Shown here: one piece after another, positions 26,261 through 34,142 of the stretch | How the letters are laid out: each line of letters starts with the position of its first letter | How positions within the stretch are numbered: the first letter of the stretch is position 1 | Assembly (NCBI GenBank): GCA_020848835.1 | Contig: JADLHJ010000060.1 | Span: 124,001-188,000, forward strand | Reading direction: 5' to 3' | DNA: 64,000 nt | Source of the DNA: Candidatus Hydrogenedentota bacterium | GTDB lineage: Bacteria > Hydrogenedentota > Hydrogenedentia > Hydrogenedentales > SLHB01 | Made by a program: the position numbers and the translations under genes | Notes under the pieces: model-generated | Told to the model about the DNA's origin: nothing | Seen by the model: the letters and a program-made list of their open reading frames with translations, nothing else | Databases searched by the model: none

Positions 26261-26878
26261 CTACTCAGTTCGACCACTCAATCCTTCGAGCGCCTTCACC
26301 GCCGCCTCGCTGCCTACGACTACATCCGCCTCGTCACCGCCGAGGTATAATCGGCCATAATTTCCGAAAGGTCGCAGGTCCACAAGGGTTACACGGCTCG
26401 CTTTTTCGGCTTCATTAGCGGCAAGAATTGCGTAAAGCGCCGGTTGTGTTTCCAGGATGAATAGCGTCTGGCCCGCAAGCAGCATGGACCCGTCGCGACT
26501 TTTGTTAATAAGGCTGGCCTGGTAAGCATCGACCTTGCGAATAACCGTGCTGGATGCGATGCGGGGTTTGATCCTGTCCGCTTCCTTTGCACCCAATGCG
26601 TTTAATACCGCATGTCCCGCCTGGCGCACGTTTGCCAGCGATTCGCTGTGCACTTCCAGCGTGCCGAAACTGCGCTCGACCACCTGTATCGCGGGGCGCA
26701 CGTCAGTCGCTTTCATGGCGACATCCAGCAGCCGCACAATGTCCATCCCCGGAGCAACTTCAACAAACAGGTTCGACATCCCGGCCACGGGCATGTAGCC
26801 CTGCACTGTAGACGCCATAAATGACGCCAACTGTTCCTGAAGGTTGTCGAGCACAAAATAGCTGCGCAGTTCCGCCAT
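26261..26878 (-). CDS. Tandem BMC-domain shell protein (BMC-T)
   Basis: A 205-residue protein with two BMC-like halves. The first spans about 45-95 (MDIVRLLDVAMKATDVRPAI then QVVERSFGTLEVHSES and RQAGHAVLNAL). The second spans about 145-200 (ALYAILAANEAEKASRVTLV then PFGNYGRLYLGG and VVGSEAAVKAL). Trimers of such proteins form pseudohexamers with larger pores. A connecting segment with AYQASLINKSRDGSM lies between. This order and spacing resembles the shell trimers of planctomycete-type loci. The assignment rests on pattern rather than strong motif identity. Confidence 0.75.
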   Translation of the reverse strand: MAELRSYFVLDNLQEQLASFMASTVQGYMPVAGMSNLFVEVAPGMDIVRLLDVAMKATDVRPAIQVVERSFGTLEVHSESLANVRQAGHAVLNALGAKEADRIKPRIASSTVIRKVDAYQASLINKSRDGSMLLAGQTLFILETQPALYAILAANEAEKASRVTLVDLRPFGNYGRLYLGGDEADVVVGSEAAVKALEGLSGRTE

Positions 26879-26949
26879 AGAATGGAAATACCCCCGGATA
26901 AGAGTCTGATCCCGCTAGAGTCCGCATGAATTGTACCGGATGTCGCGTG

Positions 26950-27369
26950 CTATTCTAAATCAATCTCGCGCACGTGTTTGACGTCACGCCTTTGTTCGAC
27001 AAGGGCCCTAATCTTGTCCTGTAAACCCAGATTGAATTTCACAGCGGGAACGGTGAATACGGAATTGGTGTGGTCGGAGGTTAACAGGACGATTGTGCAA
27101 AGCCCAAATATCCGCAATGAGAGCGGTTGGTCCACACGCAGATCTTTTACGCGGTAGAGCTCAAGCGTATCGGTGACCCGTGAAAAAATCCCAACCGTGC
27201 GCAATACGCGTTCCGTGGTGACCTGATAGACATTGGATCGTGTCTTTAGCCATACCCAAAACGCCACAAAAAGCGGCACAATCAGAAAACAGAGCAGGAT
27301 ACAGAGCACGTACAGGCCGAGATTCACGAGATGAGAGGGGTGGCCTTTCCACACGCTCTGTTCGTTCAT
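26950..27369 (-). CDS. Bacterial PH-domain membrane protein (bPH2)
   Basis: A 139-residue protein with two hydrophobic segments (about 16-46) followed by a bacterial PH-like domain (about 48-115, with RSNVYQVTTERVLRTVGIFSR and LYRVKDLRVDQPLSLRIFG). This is the YdbS/YdbT-like architecture. The function of the family is poorly known. The gene lies 12 bases after ilvE and 71 bases before the tandem shell gene on the same strand, so it may share a transcript with them. Confidence 0.8.
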   Translation of the reverse strand: MNEQSVWKGHPSHLVNLGLYVLCILLCFLIVPLFVAFWVWLKTRSNVYQVTTERVLRTVGIFSRVTDTLELYRVKDLRVDQPLSLRIFGLCTIVLLTSDHTNSVFTVPAVKFNLGLQDKIRALVEQRRDVKHVREIDLE

Positions 27370-27381
27370 ATCGGCCTCCCA

Positions 27382-28317
27382 TTAATACACGGGCGTACAC
27401 CAATGCGCGTACTTCGGCACCGCACCTTGCACCACCCGGAAATATAGATCCTGCAATTTCTTGGACACCGCGCCGGGTTCGCCATTACCGACGTTACGGC
27501 GATCCACCGATCGCACTGGCGCAACCTGCGCGCCTGTACCCGTGAAGAACAATTCATCGCACACGTATAGTTCCGTGCGCGCAATGGGCCGCTCTACGAC
27601 GGTAAGGCCTAATTCTTTACTGGCGAGTTCCATCACGGTGTTGCGCGTAATTCCGACAAGAATATCAGCGGTTGGCGGGCTGGTGACCAGCTTGCCGTCG
27701 ATAACCATGAATAGATTCATGGCGCTGCCCTCCGAGACAGTTCCGTCTTCGCGCAAGAAGATGGCTTCGTCGAATCCGTTTTGCTTTGCCTCGCTGGACG
27801 CAAGGGAAGAGTTGATGTAGCTGCCGACAGTTTTCGCCCGGCTTGGAATTGCGTTGTCGGGCAGACGCCGCCAAGAAGTCACGCAGCAATCCAGCCCCGC
27901 AGAGATGTCCACATAGTCTCCGAGCTTCATGATCCAACAGCAGAAACTAGACTCGACGTCGTGTAACTTCGGCCCAAGCGACCGTTCTGACTTATAGGCA
28001 ATCGGGCGGATATAAACGCCCTCCTTGAACCCGCTGCGTTTCACGAGTTCAACACAGATGCGCGCAATGTCTTCGCGCGTTTCTGGAATGTCCATGCACA
28101 GAATATTAAAGTTCCGCACCAGGCGTTCTACGTGTTCCTGCAAGCGGAAGATCAGTATTTGGCCATCGTCCTGGCGGTAGTATCCGCGGATTCCCTCGAA
28201 CAGGGCTGTACCGTAGTTAAAAGAATGTGTGAGAATGCTGACATTTGCCTGTTCGATGGGCACGTAATTGCCCTCGAAGTAGGCAAACTTACCGGGATCG
28301 ATGATGCGCTTGGCCAT
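27382..28317 (-). CDS. ilvE: Branched-chain amino acid aminotransferase
   Basis: A 311-residue class IV PLP aminotransferase that makes or breaks Leu, Ile and Val using 2-oxoglutarate/glutamate. It has the N-terminal GNYVPIEQANVSILTHSFNYG block, Arg in FEGIRGYY, the PLP lysine Lys162 in RAKTVGSYINS, and DEAIFLREDGTVSEGSAMNLF with a GIT motif near 235. GGAGG precedes the ATG. It is the first gene of the minus-strand run that leads into the microcompartment genes. No other ilv/leu genes are in the window. Confidence 0.95.
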   Translation of the reverse strand: MAKRIIDPGKFAYFEGNYVPIEQANVSILTHSFNYGTALFEGIRGYYRQDDGQILIFRLQEHVERLVRNFNILCMDIPETREDIARICVELVKRSGFKEGVYIRPIAYKSERSLGPKLHDVESSFCCWIMKLGDYVDISAGLDCCVTSWRRLPDNAIPSRAKTVGSYINSSLASSEAKQNGFDEAIFLREDGTVSEGSAMNLFMVIDGKLVTSPPTADILVGITRNTVMELASKELGLTVVERPIARTELYVCDELFFTGTGAQVAPVRSVDRRNVGNGEPGAVSKKLQDLYFRVVQGAVPKYAHWCTPVY

Positions 28318-28459
28318 TTAACCTCCAAAAAAACTAGACGCTTTGCGGGTGCAGCGTGCTGCTGCAATTACGATTGGCATGCGCACAAAACCCCGGCAAA
28401 GCAAGCGAGGCCATTACTTTACGCGCAGCGCGCGGAAGTGTCAAAGTTTGTGTCTCCTT

Positions 28460-28488
28460 TTGACGTACGCGCGCGACGCCTGTAAACT
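28460..28488 (+). promoter_or_regulatory. Candidate promoter of the DegT aminotransferase
   Basis: TTGACG at 28460-28465, 17-base spacer, TAAACT at 28483-28488. It sits 30 bases before the ATG in the divergent gap with ilvE. Confidence 0.5.
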
Positions 28489-28518
28489 ACTCCAAATCCC
28501 CCAAAAGGAGTGTGATTT

Positions 28519-29727
28519 ATGTCTACCGTTGCTGCGTCCCGTCTTGCGCTAAAGGGGGGTTCTCCCGTACGTTCGGCCACTAAACCTTGGCACTCCTGGC
28601 CCGTTTTTGACGAACTCGACCGCAAGGCGCTGATTGACACACTCGAGTCAGGCAAATGGTTCCTCGACGAACGCATCAAGAAGTTCGAGAAGGAGTACGC
28701 CGCGTTTCAGGACGCGAAACATTGCATTGCCGTGAATAGCGGTACCGCGGGTTTGGAGATTTGCCTCGAAGCATTGGGCGTCGGCCCCGGCGACGAAGTC
28801 ATCGTACCGCCGTATACGTTTGTAGCGACGGCCAGTGCCGCGATGCGCGTCGGCGCGACGGTTATCTTTGTAGACGTGGACGACACGTGGAATCTCAATC
28901 CGGATCTCATCGAAGCCGCGATCACGCCGCGTACCAAGGCGATCATGCCGGTCCATTTCGGCAGCGCCGTAGCGGACATGGATCGGATCAATGCCATTGC
29001 CGCAAAGCACAATTTATACGTCATTGAAGATGCCTGCCACTCTTGGGGCTCCAAGTGGAAGGGGAAGGGGACAGGCGCGCTGGGCCACGGCGGTGTGTTC
29101 AGCCATCAGATGTCCAAGAACCTCACCGCGGGCGAGGGTGGAGCAATCGTGACCGACCACGAAGACTTTGCGGATATGTGCAGGGCGATATCTAACTGCG
29201 GCCGCACCAAGGGCGCGGCGTGGTACGAGCACTCCGTCGTGGGTACCAATGCGCGTATGTCGGAGTTTCATGCCGCATTGCTGAGCGCTCAACTCACACG
29301 CCTGGAAGGGCAGACCTTGCACCGCGAAAAGAACGCTGCGATCGTGAACGAAGGCATCGGCGCCATTGACGGTCTGACGCCACAGCCGGGCGATCCGCGT
29401 ATGACGCGGCGCGCCTATCACCTCTACGGCATGCGCGTTAATCCAGATATATTCGGTTGTTCGCGCGATAAAGTTGTGGAAGCGGCCAAGGCCGAAGGGT
29501 TGCCCTGCGGGGGCGGATACATGCACCCGCTCTACAAACAGCCCGTATTCACCAACTGCAAGACCGGTCCGGACTACACGAAGGTCCATTGTCCCGTCGC
29601 GGAAGACATGTGCTATCGCAGCGTCATCTGGTTCCCGCACCACTTCCTGCTCGGCACGGAAGCGGACATGCAGGACATCGTGGACATCTTCGTGAAGATA
29701 AAGGAGAACGCATCGGAATTGGCGTAG
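28519..29727 (+). CDS. DegT/DnrJ/EryC1/StrS-family aminotransferase
   Basis: A 402-residue PLP enzyme of the sugar aminotransferase/dehydratase family. It has VNSGTAGLEICLEALGVGPGDEVIVPPYTF (73-102), FVDVDDTWNLNPD, an acid-histidine in VIEDACHSWGSKWKG (Asp171-Ala-Cys-His), and the PLP lysine Lys200 in FSHQMSKNLTAGEGG. AAGGAG lies upstream of the ATG. Members act on keto-sugars in cell-surface glycans, aminosugars or antibiotics; the product here is not readable, and no nucleotide-sugar genes are adjacent. Confidence 0.9.
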   Translation: MSTVAASRLALKGGSPVRSATKPWHSWPVFDELDRKALIDTLESGKWFLDERIKKFEKEYAAFQDAKHCIAVNSGTAGLEICLEALGVGPGDEVIVPPYTFVATASAAMRVGATVIFVDVDDTWNLNPDLIEAAITPRTKAIMPVHFGSAVADMDRINAIAAKHNLYVIEDACHSWGSKWKGKGTGALGHGGVFSHQMSKNLTAGEGGAIVTDHEDFADMCRAISNCGRTKGAAWYEHSVVGTNARMSEFHAALLSAQLTRLEGQTLHREKNAAIVNEGIGAIDGLTPQPGDPRMTRRAYHLYGMRVNPDIFGCSRDKVVEAAKAEGLPCGGGYMHPLYKQPVFTNCKTGPDYTKVHCPVAEDMCYRSVIWFPHHFLLGTEADMQDIVDIFVKIKENASELA

Positions 29728-29738
29728 ACGACGCGCGG

Positions 29739-30014
29739 CTATCGTTCTTCGCGCGTGTGCCAGATGCGAAGAATAAATATTTCCTTGTCACGAATCTCAT
29801 AGCGTATCTCATAATCGCCGACTAAGATGCGCCGTACTTCGCGTGGCTGAAACTCAAACAGTTGTTCGCCTAAGCGCGGATACCGGCGAAGACGATTTGG
29901 GGCGGCAACGAGCGCCCTTACGACACGTGTTGCCGCGACATGATTGATCGGGACCAGAAACTCAAAAAGGCGCTCCACATCAGCGAACGCCTTTTCACTC
30001 CATCGAATATTCAT
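29739..30014 (-). CDS. ParE/RelE-family toxin
   Basis: A 91-residue toxin fold protein: MNIRWSEKAFADVERLFEFL at the N-terminus, a central arginine-rich helix, PREVRRILVGDYEIRYEIRD and the C-terminal ILRIWHTREER, typical of ParE. Such toxins usually inhibit gyrase. It is paired with the upstream RHH antitoxin with a one-base overlap (TAATG). Confidence 0.85.
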   Translation of the reverse strand: MNIRWSEKAFADVERLFEFLVPINHVAATRVVRALVAAPNRLRRYPRLGEQLFEFQPREVRRILVGDYEIRYEIRDKEIFILRIWHTREER

Positions 30015-30274
30015 TACGCCTTGCGCGTACGACCTGCTTTTTTGTCAAGTCCGTCAGCCCAGGTCTGCACCGTCTGATGGTCGATCACCCGGCCCGCATC
30101 GACGTCCGCAAGCGCCTCCATCGTTAATTTTCGCCGCTCTTCTTCCTGATCAATCCAAGCTGCGAGCGCCTGCTTTACAATCCAACCGCGGGAGCGGTCG
30201 AGGCGTTCAGCCAGCTTGTCCACCTTGTTGGCAAGCGGAAGCGGTATATGCGCGGTCAACACTTTGGTTTGCAT
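30014..30274 (-). CDS. RHH/CopG-type antitoxin
   Basis: An 86-residue protein with an N-terminal ribbon-helix-helix DNA-binding motif: TKVLTAHIPLPLANKVDKLAERLDRSRGWIVKQAL. The C-terminal tail binds the toxin. The ATG at 30274 has GAGG seven bases upstream; a longer start at 30295 lies within the operator-like repeats. It probably represses its own promoter by binding the repeats just upstream. Confidence 0.85.
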   Translation of the reverse strand: MQTKVLTAHIPLPLANKVDKLAERLDRSRGWIVKQALAAWIDQEEERRKLTMEALADVDAGRVIDHQTVQTWADGLDKKAGRTRKA

Positions 30275-30287
30275 ATGAGCACCTCGG

Positions 30288-30305
30288 TTAATCAATATTA
30301 ATCAA
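30288..30305. promoter_or_regulatory. Direct-repeat operator candidate of the ParE/RHH pair
   Basis: TTAATCAA occurs at 30288-30295 and again at 30298-30305, a 10-base period that fits RHH dimers binding one face of the helix. TTAAT and ATTAA halves also form an inverted repeat. Confidence 0.55.
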
Positions 30306-30374
30306 AGAGATTCATTCTGCTTGAGGTAGAATAGAGCTTCATTTCCGTTTGTTCAAGGCAATACTTTTTGACTT

Positions 30375-30998
30375 ATGGGTATTTACTCAAAATACATTTT
30401 TCCGCGCCTAATGGACTTCGTCATGTCCAGCGGACAGATGTCGAAGGTCCGTGCAGCGGTGTTGTCTGGGGTATCGGGTGACGTATTCGAAATTGGTGTT
30501 GGGACTGGCCTCAATTTGCCCCACTACCCGAAGCACGTGCAACACCTCACGACAGCAGACCCGAACGCAGGCATGTCCAAGCTGGCACGCAACCGCATCG
30601 CCGAATCGGGGATTCAAGTAACACACTACACGGTGGGCGGAGAGAGCCTACCTTGCAAAGACGAATCGTTTGATTGTGTGGTTTGCACCTGGACGCTGTG
30701 TAGTATCCCCAATGTCGAGCAGGCGCTGCGAGAGTTGCACCGGATTCTGCGGCCGGAAGGGAAGCTGCACTTTGTCGAGCATGGCCTCGCCGACGATGAG
30801 GGCGTGCGCCGTTGGCAACACCGCCTCACGCCGCTACAGAAAGTGGTGAGCGACGGCTGCCATTTCAATCGCGACATGCGCGCAATTATTCAGGCGCAGC
30901 GATTTCGCCTCGAGCGGATCCAGAATTACTACCTGCACAAGGTGCCGCGCTTCGGCGGATATTTGTATCAAGGCGTGGCGTGCAAAGAGAGTTTATGA
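30375..30998 (+). CDS. SAM-dependent methyltransferase, METTL7-like
   Basis: A 207-residue class I methyltransferase. The SAM-binding motif is FEIGVGTGLNLPHYP (about 38-52), followed by DPNAGMSKLA and the post-II motif SFDCVVCTWTLCSI. The C-terminal FVEHGLADDEGVRRWQHRLTP and DGCHFNRDMRAII resemble the thiol methyltransferases of the METTL7/TMT1 family. The start at 30375 has only a weak site. The stop overlaps the next gene by four bases (ATGA). The substrate is unknown. Confidence 0.75.
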   Translation: MGIYSKYIFPRLMDFVMSSGQMSKVRAAVLSGVSGDVFEIGVGTGLNLPHYPKHVQHLTTADPNAGMSKLARNRIAESGIQVTHYTVGGESLPCKDESFDCVVCTWTLCSIPNVEQALRELHRILRPEGKLHFVEHGLADDEGVRRWQHRLTPLQKVVSDGCHFNRDMRAIIQAQRFRLERIQNYYLHKVPRFGGYLYQGVACKESL

Positions 30999-31783
30999 AT
31001 TCCACGCGTTCCTGCTCTCGTTTAATCGCGTTGCTCGCAGCGTTGGTTGTCAGTTTCGCCGCGCATGTCGCGATTGCAGAAGACCCTCCCAAAGCGCCCG
31101 GCCCCGTAACGTACACGTTGAAGTCTTTCGACGGGAGCGAATTTCACGTGGTGAGGGTTGACCTGACCCAGGCCGCCATCTCTTCGGTGTGGAAAGACAA
31201 GGCAGGCACGCCGCTCATGACTTTTGAAAATGCGCGAAAACAACTGCGTGAATCGGACATCGAGCCGTTGTTCATGACCAATGCGGGCATTTTCACCCCA
31301 AGCGTCGCACCAGGCGGTTTGTACGTCGAGTCCGGCGAAGTGCGGGTTCCCATCAATCGCAGAAATGGCGAGGGAAATTTTCATCTTAAGCCTAACGGAA
31401 TCTTCTACATCGATTCCGCCGGGGCCCATGTGGAAGACACCGATCGTGTAACGGACGAGATGACGAAAACGATGCAGGTCGCGACGCAATCGGGGCCCCT
31501 GCTCCTGCGCGACGGCGAGATTCACGAGAAATTTCAAATTGAATCGGAGAATAAGAAATTGCGCAGCGGCGTCGGCGTTGTCTCTTCAACAGAAATCTAT
31601 TTCGTATTGAGCCAAGAAAACGTGAACTTTCATCATCTCGCACGGTTTTTCCGTGACGAACTTAAATGCGGCGACGCGCTCTATTTGGACGGCGAAATTT
31701 CTCGGTTTTATTTACAGAATGAGCCGGCGTTTCAGCCTGGGGTGGAACAATTCGCGGCGATGCTGGTTGTTACTTCAAAGTAG
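30995..31783 (+). CDS. Exported phosphodiester-glycosidase-like protein (DUF2233)
   Basis: A 262-residue protein with a signal peptide (RLIALLAALVVSFAAHVAIA). The DUF2233/NAGPA domain shows MTNAGIFTPSVAPGGLYVESG, NFHLKPNGIFYID, SGPLLLRDGEIH and DALYLDGEISRFYL. The family cleaves phosphodiester or phosphoglycosidic bonds in cell-surface or exopolysaccharide material (YigE-like). The start at 30995 overlaps the methyltransferase stop (ATGA), so both are coupled. A longer frame upstream is antisense-like and rejected. Confidence 0.8.
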   Translation: MNSTRSCSRLIALLAALVVSFAAHVAIAEDPPKAPGPVTYTLKSFDGSEFHVVRVDLTQAAISSVWKDKAGTPLMTFENARKQLRESDIEPLFMTNAGIFTPSVAPGGLYVESGEVRVPINRRNGEGNFHLKPNGIFYIDSAGAHVEDTDRVTDEMTKTMQVATQSGPLLLRDGEIHEKFQIESENKKLRSGVGVVSSTEIYFVLSQENVNFHHLARFFRDELKCGDALYLDGEISRFYLQNEPAFQPGVEQFAAMLVVTSK

Positions 31784-31785
31784 AA

Positions 31786-33486
31786 CTAAGCGGAGATAAA
31801 CGCGATATCGACGTACTGCGCACCGTTCGCGGGCTCCGGCTTGTTTGCCCAACCGCGGACAGACGCAGGTCCGGCAAAAAGACGAACTCCCTTTATTGTC
31901 GTCGATTCCGCGCCTTCGGTGATGGGAGCGTTGGCGGTGACGCCGCCAATCTGGACGTTTGCCGTCCCTGATTTGACGTCCTTGTTGAAACGCAGCGTCA
32001 CATCGTACACGCCGTCGCGCGCGAAGCGGGTTTTCCAGAATCCATTCGATCCATAACCGCCGCCTTCACCGCCGCGCATGTCTTGCACCGTCAGATAGAC
32101 AGGATTGGAATGTTCGTCGCGTATGACGATCTCCGGCGGATCATAACCCCGCGTCCCGCTCACTTCGCCGAACCACGTTTCATATTCACTGCGTAACCGC
32201 TTCACAATATCCGGGTGCTGCACAGCAATGTCATCCGCTTCAGCGGGGTTAACTTCGAGATCGTAGAGTTCGACGCCGTTGACAAGTTTGTAGCGCTGCG
32301 TGCGCGCACAGCAGTTGACGTAAGGTTCAGGCACATCGCCGCGGTGCCACTGAAAGAATAGCGTTCGCTCAGGCCACTCGTCGTTCGTTCCGGTGAGCAG
32401 TGCCGCCGCACTTCGCCCGTCCATCTTTGGTCCTGCTGGCGCGGAAATGCCGCAGAGCTTGAGCAGTGTAGGTGCGATGTCAATATGGGCGGTAAGGCGA
32501 TCGATGTCCTTACCTGCGGGAACTTTTCCCGGCCAACGCACGAAGCACGGCACACGGATCCCGCCTTCGTATACCGTACCCTTTTGACCGCGCATGTTTG
32601 CATTAAAACGCGGCGCGTCTGCCGGGGCCTGCGTGCCATTGTCGGTCATAAATAAAACAATCGTGTTCTCGCGAATACCGAGGCGATCAATCGCGTCAAG
32701 CACGCGCCCCACATTCTCATCGATGTTCGCGACCATGCCGTAGAACTTCGCGGTCTTTTCGTCGAGGCCCATCTTCAAATAGGGTTCGGCATATTTGTCA
32801 TCGACGATCAGCGGCGAGTGCGGCGCATTGGTCGGCAGATAGGCGAAGAATGGCTCGTCTTTGTGACGCTCCATGAACGCAATCGTCTCGGCGGCGAAAA
32901 TGTCGGTGCAATACCCCTTGTGCGGTTCCGGTTTTCCATCACGGATCAAAATCGGATCAAAATATCCGCCGCAACCCGGAAATTCAGACGGTTGCTTCAG
33001 GCCGCCTCCACGCAACACCAACGATTCATGGAAACCGCGATCACAGGCGCGCATCGGAAAGCAATCGCCCAGGTGCCACTTGCCGAATATGCCCGTCTTA
33101 TACCCCGCAAACGAAAACATCTCCGCGATCGTCACTTCGTTTGGATGCATCATCGCGCGCCCGCGAAACGTGTCGATCGCGCAGGTGCGGTAGTTGTAGC
33201 GTCCGGTCATGAGACTGGCGCGCGTGGGGGTGCAGACGGGGGAGTTGTGATACTGCGTGAGGCGCGTGCTCTCTGCATGAAGCCGATCTATGTTCGGGGT
33301 CTTCAGGTATTGGTTACCGTAGCATCCCAGATCGCCGTAGCCGTGATCGTCGGTGAGGATGAGAAGCACATTGGGACGCCGCTCCGCGGCGACGGTATCT
33401 CGTGTTTGAAATGCAGTAAGGGTGGAAGCACCTGCTGCCAGCAGCGCCGATTGTTGGATGAACTCGCGGCGCGACGCTGTGCTCAT
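31786..33486 (-). CDS. Tat-exported sulfatase
   Basis: A 566-residue arylsulfatase-family enzyme. The N-terminus is a twin-arginine signal (SRREFIQQSALLAAGAS). The alkaline-phosphatase-like core begins at RPNVLLILTDDHGYGDLGCYG; Cys85 in SPVCTPTRASL is the residue converted to formylglycine, with the CTPTR consensus CxPxR present. Other conserved blocks are GKWHLG and MTDNGT. A C-terminal jelly-roll-like domain (about 460-566) is appended and may bind carbohydrate. The start overlaps the stop of the upstream methyltransferase by four bases. Probably desulfates a polysaccharide outside the cytoplasm; the modifying enzyme is not in the window. Confidence 0.9.
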   Translation of the reverse strand: MSTASRREFIQQSALLAAGASTLTAFQTRDTVAAERRPNVLLILTDDHGYGDLGCYGNQYLKTPNIDRLHAESTRLTQYHNSPVCTPTRASLMTGRYNYRTCAIDTFRGRAMMHPNEVTIAEMFSFAGYKTGIFGKWHLGDCFPMRACDRGFHESLVLRGGGLKQPSEFPGCGGYFDPILIRDGKPEPHKGYCTDIFAAETIAFMERHKDEPFFAYLPTNAPHSPLIVDDKYAEPYLKMGLDEKTAKFYGMVANIDENVGRVLDAIDRLGIRENTIVLFMTDNGTQAPADAPRFNANMRGQKGTVYEGGIRVPCFVRWPGKVPAGKDIDRLTAHIDIAPTLLKLCGISAPAGPKMDGRSAAALLTGTNDEWPERTLFFQWHRGDVPEPYVNCCARTQRYKLVNGVELYDLEVNPAEADDIAVQHPDIVKRLRSEYETWFGEVSGTRGYDPPEIVIRDEHSNPVYLTVQDMRGGEGGGYGSNGFWKTRFARDGVYDVTLRFNKDVKSGTANVQIGGVTANAPITEGAESTTIKGVRLFAGPASVRGWANKPEPANGAQYVDIAFISA

Positions 33487-34118
33487 TCTGCAAGCAACCA
33501 CACGTTTTCTTTTGCCGGACAAATACCTTTCAGCCCATTGGGCACGTGATCGCTGGCGAGGTGACTCAGACGATAGACGTCTGCATAACGTTGCATCACT
33601 TCGTCGTCGCAAATCGAAAACGGCGGGCCGTCCATCACGCTCTGGTCATAGACGTAACAGATAAGCAATTGCGGCGCTGCGTTCGTGATATCGGTAATGT
33701 GCCTTGCGTAACGCGCGCGTGCTTCTTCGGGAAGTGCCACAAGCGCTGCGCGGTCGTATACAGCGTCGATGGGGCCAAGCATAGCCTTCGAGACATCAAA
33801 TAAATTGCCCGCAAAAATATCGATGTCTTCCGCACTGTACCGTTCGACAGTGCCTGCCCCGGATATTTCGGGGGTTATGCCAAGATCGGCGAAAAGTTGC
33901 TCGATAGCAATCTTGCTCAACTCCGCGCCCGCGACGCGATAGCCGTTGGAAAGCAGCCAATGAATATCGCGTGTCTTTCCGCACAACGGCACGAACACAC
34001 GGCCACCGGGCTCGATACCAAGCGCATGAAAATGCGCTACCAGCGCGGGGTTTGCATCTTCCTGATGGAAAGCGATGTCATTCTCTTCCCATTTCTGGTG
34101 CCAGAAACTCGCTTCCAT
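33483..34118 (-). CDS. tpm: Thiopurine S-methyltransferase family protein
   Basis: A 211-residue TPMT-family methyltransferase: FWHQKWEENDIAFHQEDANP, PLCGKTRDIHWLLSNGYRVAGAELSK (SAM motif), and DAVYDRAALVALPEEARARY. Bacterial homologues methylate thiols and metalloid oxyanions such as selenite or tellurite. A short overlap couples it to the sulfatase gene, but no functional link is obvious. pilT lies 24 bases upstream on the same strand. Confidence 0.85.
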   Translation of the reverse strand: MEASFWHQKWEENDIAFHQEDANPALVAHFHALGIEPGGRVFVPLCGKTRDIHWLLSNGYRVAGAELSKIAIEQLFADLGITPEISGAGTVERYSAEDIDIFAGNLFDVSKAMLGPIDAVYDRAALVALPEEARARYARHITDITNAAPQLLICYVYDQSVMDGPPFSICDDEVMQRYADVYRLSHLASDHVPNGLKGICPAKENVWLLAE

Positions 34119-34142
34119 CGTTGTTTGGAACGCCTTTCAAGG

